Of a DNA stretch of 7,827 nucleotides, positions 1-6,008 are shown one piece after another. Made by a program: the position numbers and the translations under genes. The notes below the pieces were generated by a model, which ran no database searches, was not told where the DNA came from, and was given only the letters and a program-made list of their open reading frames with translations. Every line of letters starts with the position of its first letter. Within the stretch, counting starts at the first letter, position 1. The stretch comes from an uncultured bacterium (GTDB lineage Bacteria; Cyanobacteriota; Vampirovibrionia; Gastranaerophilales; Gastranaerophilaceae), in the NCBI GenBank assembly GCA_945833895.1, contig CAMAGQ010000077.1, positions 1 through 7,827 on the forward strand, written 5' to 3'.

Positions 1-10
1 AACAATAATA

Positions 11-36
11 GCAAGGCTTTTAGACCTTGCTTTTTT
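11..36 (+). terminator. Rho-independent terminator of an off-window plus-strand gene
   Basis: A perfect 6-bp GC-rich stem (GCAAGG at 11-16 with CCTTGC at 25-30) closes an 8-base loop and is followed at once by six Ts (31-36). This is the classic intrinsic terminator layout for plus-strand transcription. Read on the minus strand, the hairpin is followed by a looser T-rich tract (TATTATTGTT), so it might also stop transcripts leaving the minus-strand cluster; that second role is inference. Confidence 0.8.
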
Positions 37-86
37 AATGCAAAAATTTTGGAATTTGAAATTTATGTAATATTTATGGAGTAAGG

Positions 87-106
87 TGTAATTTTATGTA
101 ATTTTA
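87..106. repeat. Tandem 10-bp direct repeat (TGTAATTTTA x2)
   Basis: TGTAATTTTA occurs at 87-96 and again, identical, at 97-106. The period is about one helical turn, which is the arrangement used by OmpR-family response regulators. The sequence is AT-rich and could be chance. No convincing -35/-10 pair could be placed beside it, so no function is claimed. Confidence 0.6.
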
Positions 107-141
107 CAATGTTTTGCAAACCTTGCTTATATGTTTCAAAT

Positions 142-230
142 GCAAGCATAGCGTGGGTTGGTACAAATCAGTCAACCTATTGCCTCGTGTTGCCAAGGAG
201 GATGTCGCGAGTTCGACCCTCGTTGCTCCA
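142..230 (+). pseudogene. Degenerate tRNA-Gly(GCC)-like sequence; the 3' half is the recognisable part
   Basis: From 190 the sequence follows a glycine tRNA: anticodon loop TTGCCAA (190-196, anticodon GCC), five bases GGAGG for the 3' anticodon strand, a five-base variable loop, and a T arm with stem GCGAG (207-211), loop TTCGACC (212-218) and CTCGT (219-223). GCTCCA at 225-230 resembles the usual tRNA-Gly 3' end with encoded CCA. The 5' half does not fold. GTTGGTA at 157-163 resembles a D-loop but has no D stem. The spacing from it to the anticodon loop is about 16 nt longer than in a standard tRNA-Gly. The 5' anticodon strand (185-189) mispairs with 197-201. Only a 4-bp acceptor (GCAA 142-145 with TTGC 223-226) can be drawn. 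It is therefore more likely a relic or an integration-site fragment than a working tRNA; the reliable part is 190-230. Confidence 0.45.
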
Positions 231-256
231 GTTCCGGGCGAAGAATGAACCAGTAC

Positions 257-625
257 CTACTTGGTTTCTGCTTCTACTTCTTCTGTTTTTGTCAACCCTT
301 TGTCATTGAAGTATGTTTTTAGTATTTTGTCAAATTTCTTAGAGGTTTTAACACTATACAGCACATAGCAATTTTTAGCATCCAAATCACATTGTCCGTC
401 TTTTTCAAATGTTAAAATTGCGGTATAAGGTCCTTGTTTATCTGCCATAACCGCTGTCGGGTTGTTTATTACATAATATTTTTTATACAAGTTCTTTTCT
501 ATTAAATAGTTTGATATGTCTGTTCCGTTTTGCATATTTTTGTATTCAGGTGTTTGCACAATCTGAGATACAACTTTTGAATTTACAGTTTCAGCCTGCG
601 ATATAATCTTATTTGCAAATGGCAT
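257..625 (-). CDS. Small probable exported protein of unknown function, N-terminus uncertain
   Basis: I do not recognise this 122-residue protein. It is mostly polar, with two cysteines six residues apart (C79 and C86) that could form a disulfide and a charged Glu/Lys-rich C-terminus. The middle has a beta-rich look (KKYYVINNPTAVMADKQ followed by AILTFEKDG). It is the last gene of the response regulator-kinase-tadA run, 24 nt after the tadA stop and in the same frame. Codons immediately upstream of the ATG, back to that stop, read VFALTFIT and continue into MPFANK, which looks like the hydrophobic core of a signal peptide without its start. No start codon or clear ribosome-binding site lies in that gap. 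Either the gene has lost its N-terminus or it is translated by coupling from tadA. An exported role is inferred from these traits only. No intrinsic terminator follows it closely on the minus strand. Confidence 0.6.
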   Translation of the reverse strand: MPFANKIISQAETVNSKVVSQIVQTPEYKNMQNGTDISNYLIEKNLYKKYYVINNPTAVMADKQGPYTAILTFEKDGQCDLDAKNCYVLYSVKTSKKFDKILKTYFNDKGLTKTEEVEAETK

Positions 626-649
626 AGTAATAAATGTTAGAGCAAAAAC

Positions 650-1084
650 TTAACGTAATGTAATAAAAAAATCTTTGAGAATTTTATCGCATTCTTTTTC
701 CATTATTCCGCCATAAATTTGAGTTTTGGAGTTTGCAAGTTTTCGTAAGTCTATTTTTGAGCAAAAAGCACCGTAGTTTGTATCGTAACTTCCGAAATAA
801 ACCTTACTTATCCTTGATTGCAAAATCGCCCAACCGCACATCGGGCAGGGTTCTAATGTAACATAAAGTTCGTAGCCGTCTAATCGCCAGTTGTTTTCAA
901 GTTGTTCCGCCTGTTTTATCGCCAGAATTTCGGCGTGTGAGGTTACGTCATTATCTTTCTCTTTTGTATTATGTGCAAAGGCAACAATTTTATTATTTTT
1001 TACAAGAACAGCACCGACGGGAATTTCGCCGTTGGTCTTTAACGCTTCTTCAATTGCTGTTTGCATAAATTTATTCATCGGCAT
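650..1084 (-). CDS. tadA: tRNA-specific adenosine deaminase TadA
   Basis: Zinc-dependent cytidine/deoxycytidylate deaminase-fold enzyme that converts adenosine 34 to inosine in the anticodon of tRNA-Arg(ACG), in the cytoplasm. Visible signatures are GEIPVGAVLV near residues 19-28, the catalytic HAE motif (H50, zinc ligand; E52, proton shuttle) and PCPMC at 79-83 with zinc ligands C80 and C83. The length of 144 aa is at the short end of normal for TadA, and the C-terminus (LKDFF..LR) is a typical ending, so the stop is genuine. The chosen ATG overlaps the end of the histidine kinase gene by 14 bases. A second ATG at 1076-1078 starts MNKFMQ, which also fits the family, and no strong ribosome-binding site separates them. 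Translation is probably coupled to the kinase gene. A guanine or cytosine deaminase of the same fold is less likely given the motif set and length. Confidence 0.9.
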   Translation of the reverse strand: MPMNKFMQTAIEEALKTNGEIPVGAVLVKNNKIVAFAHNTKEKDNDVTSHAEILAIKQAEQLENNWRLDGYELYVTLEPCPMCGWAILQSRISKVYFGSYDTNYGAFCSKIDLRKLANSKTQIYGGIMEKECDKILKDFFITLR

Positions 1085-2768
1085 TCTCGTCAGGGTTTAC
1101 TGTATTAAGCGTGATTGTTGCGATAAATCCAAAATCCTGAGTTGAGGAAAGTTTGATTGAACCTTCCATTGCTTCTATCAGCCCTTTTACGATAAACAAG
1201 CCCAAGCCCGTTCCCCGTGTTGTTCTTGTCATATTGTCCTCAAGCCGTACAAATTTTTCAAACAGCGTTTGTAATTTTTTTTCTGGAATTACGTCGCAAG
1301 AATTTTTAACATCTATTATAACATTGTTTTCGTTAACTTTAACTTCTACCAAAATCGGCATTTCAGGATAGGAATACTTAACCGCATTTTCAAACAAATT
1401 GATGAAAACCTGTTCCAATCTGCCTTTATCAGCCGAAACTTCAGGTATAACTTCCGGCATGTTTACAATTATTTCGTGTCCGTTACGTTTTCTCAGTAAA
1501 AGTTCGGCTTTTTCCAAAACCTTATCAAGTTTTACGTTTTCGTTAACAGTTCTCAATCGCATTCCTTCAATATCAGGAATAGTAAGCAAATCCTCAATCA
1601 ATCTGTTTAGTTGTTCGGTTTGTTCTTTTATAATTCGCAGGGATTTTTGTTTGGTTTCCTCATCAATTACAATATCTTGTCGCATAAGCCTTGAAGTGTA
1701 GCCCTGAATACTTGTCAGCGGTGTTCTGAGTTCGTGGCTGACTGTATCTAAAAGGTTTGAGCGGAACTCGTTTAGTTGTTTTAATTCAATATTCTTACGC
1801 TTTAGTTCAAGGTACGATTTGTGAATTTCTGATGCCATGTTGTTAAATTCGTTAGCCAGAAATACTATTTCAAACGGTGTGAATGACGTGTTCAACAGAC
1901 GAATTTGTCTTTGGTAATTACCTTTTGACAAGGCTATAATTGCTTTGAACAACTGCCTGATGTTGATATACAGATAATAAATGTAAAATCCGATTAGAAC
2001 CATCATTGCTAAAATGGAACTCAATACGGATAGAACTATTTTAACTCTGTTATCAATAATCGCACGTTTGGCAATTTTTTCGGTCGTGTTTACTATAATT
2101 GTTAAATCAGGATCGGTTTTGTGTAAATACAATACCGGACGGTTTTTCTCATCACCAATCATAACGGGAATGTTTTCGATTTTCTCCTCAGGAAGAAGTT
2201 CCAGAGTTTCGGCGTAAACTTCAGGTGTGAATTTGTGTGCAGAAACAAGGTGGTTATTCTTATCAATAATATAAATCTGACGGTTGTCCTGTTCTAACGA
2301 CTTAAACAATTCCCCTTGCCAAGCAGAAGACTTGAAGGTTGCGGCAAGGTATGAACCGTCTTTTAGTTGCGTTGATAATATGGTTTCTTCTTTCAATGAT
2401 GCTTTTGTACTGAGTTTTTCCAATTCCTGTTTGTCTTTTGCAAATGATAAATCAGCACAATCAGGATATTTTTTCTCAATATCATTTATAAATTTAAGTT
2501 TTGCGGATTTTGTCGGAAAGTAATCCAGAGTGTCAGCGATTTGAGATAATGTAGATTTGTTAGCATTAACAAAAAAGTCGACTTCATCCGAAACCATTGT
2601 AGCAACAAGGATTGCAGATTCCCGTAACTGACGACGCAGTGACTGCTGGTTAATATTATTGATAATAAACCCGCTTATCGAGATAGGAATAACAACAGCA
2701 ATAAAAAATACTATTGCAATTTGTTCTATTATTTTTAATCTTTTTAACCCGTAACTATATTTTTTCAT
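1071..2768 (-). CDS. Membrane sensor histidine kinase, HAMP-HisKA-HATPase_c
   Basis: A 565-residue inner-membrane kinase, presumably the partner of the adjacent response regulator. The order is a basic N-terminus, TM1 about 14-38, an extracytoplasmic sensor about 39-242, TM2 about 243-268, HAMP-like linker with coiled coil about 270-335, HisKA with phospho-accepting H345 in SHELRTPL, and an ATPase domain with N-box NLFENAVKYS (N457, N461) and G2 loop GTGLGL (519-524). The sensor contains YIIDKNNHLVSA, which resembles PDC/Cache sensor folds; the ligand is unknown. The G1 box is unusual: where DNGxGIP is expected, the sequence has NSCDVIP (489-495), losing the usual Asp and Gly residues. Some kinases use an NSG version of this box, so activity may remain. 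The gene starts 7 nt after the regulator stop, with only a weak ribosome-binding sequence. The 3' end overlaps tadA. Confidence 0.93.
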   Translation of the reverse strand: MKKYSYGLKRLKIIEQIAIVFFIAVVIPISISGFIINNINQQSLRRQLRESAILVATMVSDEVDFFVNANKSTLSQIADTLDYFPTKSAKLKFINDIEKKYPDCADLSFAKDKQELEKLSTKASLKEETILSTQLKDGSYLAATFKSSAWQGELFKSLEQDNRQIYIIDKNNHLVSAHKFTPEVYAETLELLPEEKIENIPVMIGDEKNRPVLYLHKTDPDLTIIVNTTEKIAKRAIIDNRVKIVLSVLSSILAMMVLIGFYIYYLYINIRQLFKAIIALSKGNYQRQIRLLNTSFTPFEIVFLANEFNNMASEIHKSYLELKRKNIELKQLNEFRSNLLDTVSHELRTPLTSIQGYTSRLMRQDIVIDEETKQKSLRIIKEQTEQLNRLIEDLLTIPDIEGMRLRTVNENVKLDKVLEKAELLLRKRNGHEIIVNMPEVIPEVSADKGRLEQVFINLFENAVKYSYPEMPILVEVKVNENNVIIDVKNSCDVIPEKKLQTLFEKFVRLEDNMTRTTRGTGLGLFIVKGLIEAMEGSIKLSSTQDFGFIATITLNTVNPDENADE

Positions 2769-2775
2769 AACTTAT

Positions 2776-3492
2776 CTACGCTTGACCGAACGGTGTCAAT
2801 TTATACCCGACATTTGTAACCGTGTGAAGATATTTCGGTTCTTTTGCGTTTTCTTCAATTTTATTTCTCAAGCCGCCAACGTGAACTCTCAGCATTCTTA
2901 CATCTTCGTTGCTGTCATATCCCCAAACTTCATCCAATAAGGTTGCAAGTGTAACAGGATTGTTAAAGTGCTGCATAAGGCAATATAATATTTCAAATTC
3001 GGTTGGTGTTAATTTAACTTTTCTGTTCACAATCACACATTCTAAAGATTCAGGGAAAATTTCAATGTCCCCTGACTGCAAAATCTCATCAGACAAAGGG
3101 TTTTCCTGCTCAAGTTTAATGCTGTTTCTTCTCAAAAGAACTCTTATTCTCAATAAAACTTCTTGAATATCAAAAGGTTTCACCAGATAATCATCAGCAC
3201 CGCAGTCAAATCCTGTGGTTTTATCTTCGATAGTACCTTTTGCTGTCAATAAAAGTACAGGAATTGCAAGTTTTGCCTGTCTTATGTTCCGGCAAACCTC
3301 AAACCCGTTCATTTTAGGCATCATAACATCAAGCAAAACAATATCATAAGTATTGTTTAATGCCTTGTTAAGCCCTTCCATACCGTCTTTTGCGGTATCG
3401 ACAAAATATCCGCTACTTGCAATATCAAACTCAAGCAACTCTCTAATTTCGTCATCATCATCAACAATTAAAACTCTTTTTTGCGATTCCAT
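2776..3492 (-). CDS. OmpR/PhoB-family response regulator
   Basis: A DNA-binding response regulator of 238 aa from the chosen start. The receiver domain (about 5-120) carries the acidic pocket D11/D12, phospho-acceptor D55 in LLDVMMP, T83 in LLTAKG and K105 in LVKPF, all intact. A winged-helix C-terminal domain (about 138-235) shows KLTPTEFEIL, LLDEVWGY, the recognition-helix region VRMLRVHVGGLRNKI and the C-terminal hairpin TVTNVGYKL. It should be phosphorylated by the kinase encoded 7 nt downstream and bind tandem DNA half-sites; targets are unknown. An in-frame ATG at 3529-3531 would add 13 residues, but it lies just ahead of the predicted -10 box read on this strand. The ATG at 3490-3492 has a good ribosome-binding site and begins MESQKRVLIVDDD, normal for the family. 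The order regulator then kinase, both after a promoter, suggests a self-contained unit. Confidence 0.94.
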   Translation of the reverse strand: MESQKRVLIVDDDDEIRELLEFDIASSGYFVDTAKDGMEGLNKALNNTYDIVLLDVMMPKMNGFEVCRNIRQAKLAIPVLLLTAKGTIEDKTTGFDCGADDYLVKPFDIQEVLLRIRVLLRRNSIKLEQENPLSDEILQSGDIEIFPESLECVIVNRKVKLTPTEFEILYCLMQHFNNPVTLATLLDEVWGYDSNEDVRMLRVHVGGLRNKIEENAKEPKYLHTVTNVGYKLTPFGQA

Positions 3493-3500
3493 CAGCAAAA

Positions 3501-3507
3501 TTCCCTT
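3501..3507 (-). promoter_or_regulatory. Ribosome-binding site that fixes the response regulator start
   Basis: AAGGGAA on the minus strand, with its GGGA core 9 nt before the ATG at 3490-3492. The upstream in-frame ATG at 3529-3531 has no comparable sequence, so this site favours the shorter protein. Confidence 0.6.
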
Positions 3508-3522
3508 TATTTTCCCAATCTG

Positions 3523-3551
3523 ATTGTACAAAATTATAATGCTTTTTTCAA
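3523..3551 (-). promoter_or_regulatory. Predicted sigma-70-type promoter of the response regulator-kinase-tadA unit
   Basis: On the minus strand, TTGAAA (3546-3551) and TACAAT (3523-3528) are separated by exactly 17 nt. Transcription would begin near 3516, leaving a leader of about 24 nt before the ATG at 3492. It lies in the 91-nt gap after the DUF212 gene, where I see no clear intrinsic terminator, so read-through from the upstream cluster is also possible. Confidence 0.6.
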
Positions 3552-3583
3552 GGTAACATAAAGAAATTTAAACTGAAAGTTAA

Positions 3584-4060
3584 TTAACCGATTATAAACT
3601 GATGGAATAAATAAGCGTAAACAATACCGAAAATTGCACCTACAAAGACTTCAAGAGGTGTATGTCCAAGTAATTCTTTTAATTTTCCGCCGACAGATTG
3701 TAAGTCGTGATAGTAAAAATCTTCCATCATTCTATTAAGACACGCTGCTGTTTTTCCTGCGGCACGTCTTAAACCAGCGGCATCGTACATGATAATCATT
3801 GAAAATCCGAGTGATACAGCAAACAATGTTGAATCAAATCCGTCAATAAGTCCTGCGGCTGTAGAAAGTGCCATTACGCCCGCAGAGTGAGAACTTGGCA
3901 TTCCGCCCGTTGTCGTAAAAATCTTGAAGTTAACTTTTTTACTTCTTACCGTAAACAATACAAATTTCACAACCTGTGCTAAAAACGCTGAAGAAACTCC
4001 GCTTAGGATTACTTCATAACCGTTATTTGCTATTAAACTTCTTAAAAACTCTATATTCAT
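3584..4060 (-). CDS. DUF212 / divergent PAP2-family membrane protein
   Basis: A 158-residue integral membrane protein of the DUF212 family (acid phosphatase/vanadium haloperoxidase-related, as in Bacillus YuiD and cyanobacterial homologues). Family signatures are TTGGMPSSHSAG (50-61), YDAAGLRRAAGK (92-103), and LGHTPLEVFVGAIFG (131-145). Hydrophobic segments lie at about 15-38, 60-72, 78-93 and 134-155. PSSH (55-58) matches the PAP2 PSGH motif, and H133-x3-E137 occupies the place of the usual HxxxD. The classical phosphatase set is therefore only partly kept and its reaction is not established. Its start overlaps the stop of the prenyl synthase gene as ATGA, implying translational coupling. 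Placement after that gene suggests a role with isoprenoid diphosphates or phosphorylated lipids, for instance dephosphorylating a prenyl diphosphate; this is inference. Confidence 0.9.
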   Translation of the reverse strand: MNIEFLRSLIANNGYEVILSGVSSAFLAQVVKFVLFTVRSKKVNFKIFTTTGGMPSSHSAGVMALSTAAGLIDGFDSTLFAVSLGFSMIIMYDAAGLRRAAGKTAACLNRMMEDFYYHDLQSVGGKLKELLGHTPLEVFVGAIFGIVYAYLFHQFIIG

Positions 4061-4965
4061 TTATTACTACCCGCTCTCTGCAAAATATTCTCAATTATTT
4101 CATTAAATATGTCTGATGACATGTTCTGCTTATCCATTATATCATGGCATTTTGATAAAAGACAAGTAAGTTTACATTTAGACTCTTCAAGTCCGTATAA
4201 AGAAACATAGGTTAATTTTCCTTCTTCCTTGTCTTTGCCCATAGTTTTTCCCATTTGTTCAAAGGTTGAAATCTCATCAAGAATATCATCGGCAATCTGG
4301 AATGCTAACCCGAAAGTCTTTGCAAATTCTGTTACTGCGGACAATTTATCATCATCTGCACCGGCAATAATTGCACCCGTTCTCATTGCAAGTTGGAACA
4401 GGTCGGAAGTTTTGTGAATATGCAGATATTCAAGAACTTTTTCCGCCTCATCTTTGTTAATTATTTTGTTATCCTTATCAAGAAATTTCCCTTCCGAATT
4501 GATATCAACGACTTGACCTGCAATAACACCTCTTGCTCCCGCAAATTGAAAATATTCGTTCAATACCCTTATCATAACAGAAGATGAAAGGTTTTCAGAA
4601 TATTTTGTTATAATTTGAGGGGCGTAAGTTAAGAGTGCATCTCCTGCAAGAACCGCCATTGCTTCGCCAAAAACTTTGTGATTGGTGAGTTTCCCGCGTC
4701 TGTAATCGTCATTATCCATACAAGGTAAATCGTCATGGATAAGTGTTTGAGCGTGTAACATTTCTACTGCACACGCTGTCGGAATTGCGTTTTCAATTTC
4801 GCCGCCAAGCATCTTGCAGGTTTCAAGACACATTATCGGGCGAAGCCTTTTCCCCGGAAGTGTTACAGTGTATTTCATTGATTTGAAAATCTCTTGAGGA
4901 TATTCAATTTTGATAAATTCGTCTAATTTTTTGTTAATCAATTCTATATAATTATTCATCTGCAT
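4057..4965 (-). CDS. Short-chain trans-prenyl diphosphate synthase (GGPP/FPP synthase, IspA/CrtE type)
   Basis: A cytosolic head-to-tail prenyltransferase that extends allylic diphosphates with IPP to make FPP or GGPP for quinone, lipid-carrier or terpenoid synthesis. From the chosen start (302 aa) one sees GKRLRP at 38-43, the first aspartate-rich motif DDLPCMD at 78-84 followed by NDDYRRGKLTNHK, GQVVDI about 150-155, a KT pair near 185, the second aspartate-rich motif DDILD at 226-230, and KDKEEGKLTYV after it. The first motif resembles cyanobacterial/plastid GGPP synthases. The residues just before it (QTLIH) lack a bulky aromatic at the fifth position upstream, which fits a product longer than FPP, but chain length cannot be settled by eye. 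A TTG at 4972-4974 and an ATG at 4957-4959 are other possible starts; the ATG at 4963-4965 is best placed after AAGGA. It overlaps the rsgA end by 14 nt and couples to DUF212 by ATGA. Confidence 0.92.
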   Translation of the reverse strand: MQMNNYIELINKKLDEFIKIEYPQEIFKSMKYTVTLPGKRLRPIMCLETCKMLGGEIENAIPTACAVEMLHAQTLIHDDLPCMDNDDYRRGKLTNHKVFGEAMAVLAGDALLTYAPQIITKYSENLSSSVMIRVLNEYFQFAGARGVIAGQVVDINSEGKFLDKDNKIINKDEAEKVLEYLHIHKTSDLFQLAMRTGAIIAGADDDKLSAVTEFAKTFGLAFQIADDILDEISTFEQMGKTMGKDKEEGKLTYVSLYGLEESKCKLTCLLSKCHDIMDKQNMSSDIFNEIIENILQRAGSNK

Positions 4966-5950
4966 CGTGTTCAATTTCCTTATAAATCATTTGTTTTCTT
5001 GTATTTCTTGAGGCTTGCCGCTTTTTTCCGCTTATTTTTGCCTGAACTTTATTGTTTTTGTATTTCAAAGCGGATTCTTGCTTTATTCCGTTATATTTAA
5101 TTTTTTCTTTGTACTCTAGTGCCTCTGCAACAAATTCAATGTAACTTTCGTACCTTGATTCGTCGATTTTATCAATATTATTCAAAACCTCGCATCCGTC
5201 CTCGTTTATATGCAGGCAATCTCCGTATTTGCAACCTTGCCTGTATTCAAGCATTTCAGGAAATAACAAATCGACTTCGTGCGGCAGGATAAAATCAAAT
5301 CTTACATTGCTGAATCCCGGAGTATCAACGATTGCGGAGGTTTGGTTAATCGGTATTATTTCGCAGTGGCGGGTTGTGTGAGTTCCTCGGTTTAATTTTT
5401 CGCTCACTTCTTTTGTTCTCAGGTGAACGTTCGGGTTAAGTGCGTTAATCAAACTTGACTTCCCGACACCTGAACTTCCGCACAGTGCGGTGATTTTTCC
5501 TTCCAATAACTTACGAAATTCTTCAAGCCCGCTGTGTTCAAGTGCGGATGTGAAAACAATCTTATAACCTAACTTTTCGTATATCGAAATAATGGTTTCT
5601 TTGCTGTTGTTTTGAGTTTCTAAATCTTCTTTGTTAAAACATAACGCTATCGGGATTTTGTAATACCCTGCAAGTGCTATGTAGCGATTTAACTGATGTA
5701 AATCCAAGTCAGGATGTTTCATTGCGGAAACAACAACAATTTGGTCAACATTTGCAACCGCAGGTCTTGGAATATATGTATTTCGCGGTAAAATTTTTGT
5801 AATTGCACCGTTATCAAATTCGACAAAATCTCCGGTGACAGGCTTTAACTGTTGTTTTTTTAGCACCTCTCTAATCTTACACTCGTAAGAATTTTCACCG
5901 TTTTGAACATAATAAAAATCTGAATGAATTTTGTAAATTTGACCTTCCAT
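4952..5950 (-). CDS. rsgA: Small-subunit ribosome biogenesis GTPase RsgA (YjeQ)
   Basis: A circularly permuted GTPase that checks late 30S subunit maturation in the cytoplasm. From the chosen ATG (332 aa) there is an N-terminal OB-fold region (about 1-68), then GTPase motifs in permuted order: NKED (106-109, G4), SA (about 135, G5), GSSGVGKS (158-165, P-loop), RGTHTTRH (188-195, G2/switch I) and DTPG (209-212, G3). The C-terminal zinc finger has C240-x4-C245-x-H247-x5-C253, exactly the family spacing. A lysine/arginine-rich tail (about 294-322) probably contacts rRNA. An in-frame TTG at 5954-5956 would add two residues; ATG is preferred. The gene sits 58 nt after the sigma-factor gene and overlaps the prenyl synthase start. 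Length and motif set are normal for the family, so the assignment is secure. Confidence 0.95.
   Translation of the reverse strand: MEGQIYKIHSDFYYVQNGENSYECKIREVLKKQQLKPVTGDFVEFDNGAITKILPRNTYIPRPAVANVDQIVVVSAMKHPDLDLHQLNRYIALAGYYKIPIALCFNKEDLETQNNSKETIISIYEKLGYKIVFTSALEHSGLEEFRKLLEGKITALCGSSGVGKSSLINALNPNVHLRTKEVSEKLNRGTHTTRHCEIIPINQTSAIVDTPGFSNVRFDFILPHEVDLLFPEMLEYRQGCKYGDCLHINEDGCEVLNNIDKIDESRYESYIEFVAEALEYKEKIKYNGIKQESALKYKNNKVQAKISGKKRQASRNTRKQMIYKEIEHDADE
4977..4981 (-). promoter_or_regulatory. Ribosome-binding site for the prenyl synthase gene
   Basis: AAGGA on the minus strand, inside the 3' end of rsgA. It is 11 nt before the ATG at 4963-4965 but only 2 nt from the TTG at 4972-4974, so it supports the ATG as the start. 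Confidence 0.45.
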
Positions 5951-5959
5951 ACACAAGAC

Positions 5960-5988
5960 AGTGTACTAAAAATAGTATTTCATTGCAA
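5960..5988 (-). promoter_or_regulatory. Possible weak promoter before rsgA
   Basis: On the minus strand, TTGCAA (5983-5988) and TACACT (5960-5965) are 17 nt apart, each matching four of six consensus bases. If real, transcription would start within a few bases of the rsgA ATG, giving an almost leaderless message. The AT-rich context makes chance matches common. Confidence 0.25.
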
Positions 5989-6008
5989 ACAAAACTTTAA
6001 TACAGGGA

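Noticed and set aside
77..230. TGGAGTA at 77-83 as the 5' acceptor strand pairing with TGCTCCA at 224-230 (an interrupted tRNA)
   Set aside because: The 7-bp pairing works with one wobble, but the roughly 100 nt between it and the anticodon loop contain no D arm and no recognisable intron structure, so it is most likely chance.
142..256. tmRNA or permuted tmRNA piece
   Set aside because: The T arm and CCA would fit, but no GGGGC-type 5' acceptor, tag-coding frame or pseudoknots are visible, and the anticodon loop matches an ordinary glycine tRNA.
231..256. Inverted repeat GTTC...GAAC as a terminator for the minus-strand cluster
   Set aside because: The stem is only 4-5 bp with a 10-12 nt loop and no T tract follows on either strand.
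109..309. Plus-strand reading frame of 66 codons over the tRNA-like region
   Set aside because: It runs through the tRNA-like sequence and into the antisense of the small exported protein, has no ribosome-binding site, and its composition does not resemble a real protein.
3552..3590. Terminator between the DUF212 gene and the response regulator promoter
   Set aside because: Only AT-rich short palindromes (TTAATTAA, AACTGAAAGTT) are present, too weak to form a stable intrinsic terminator.
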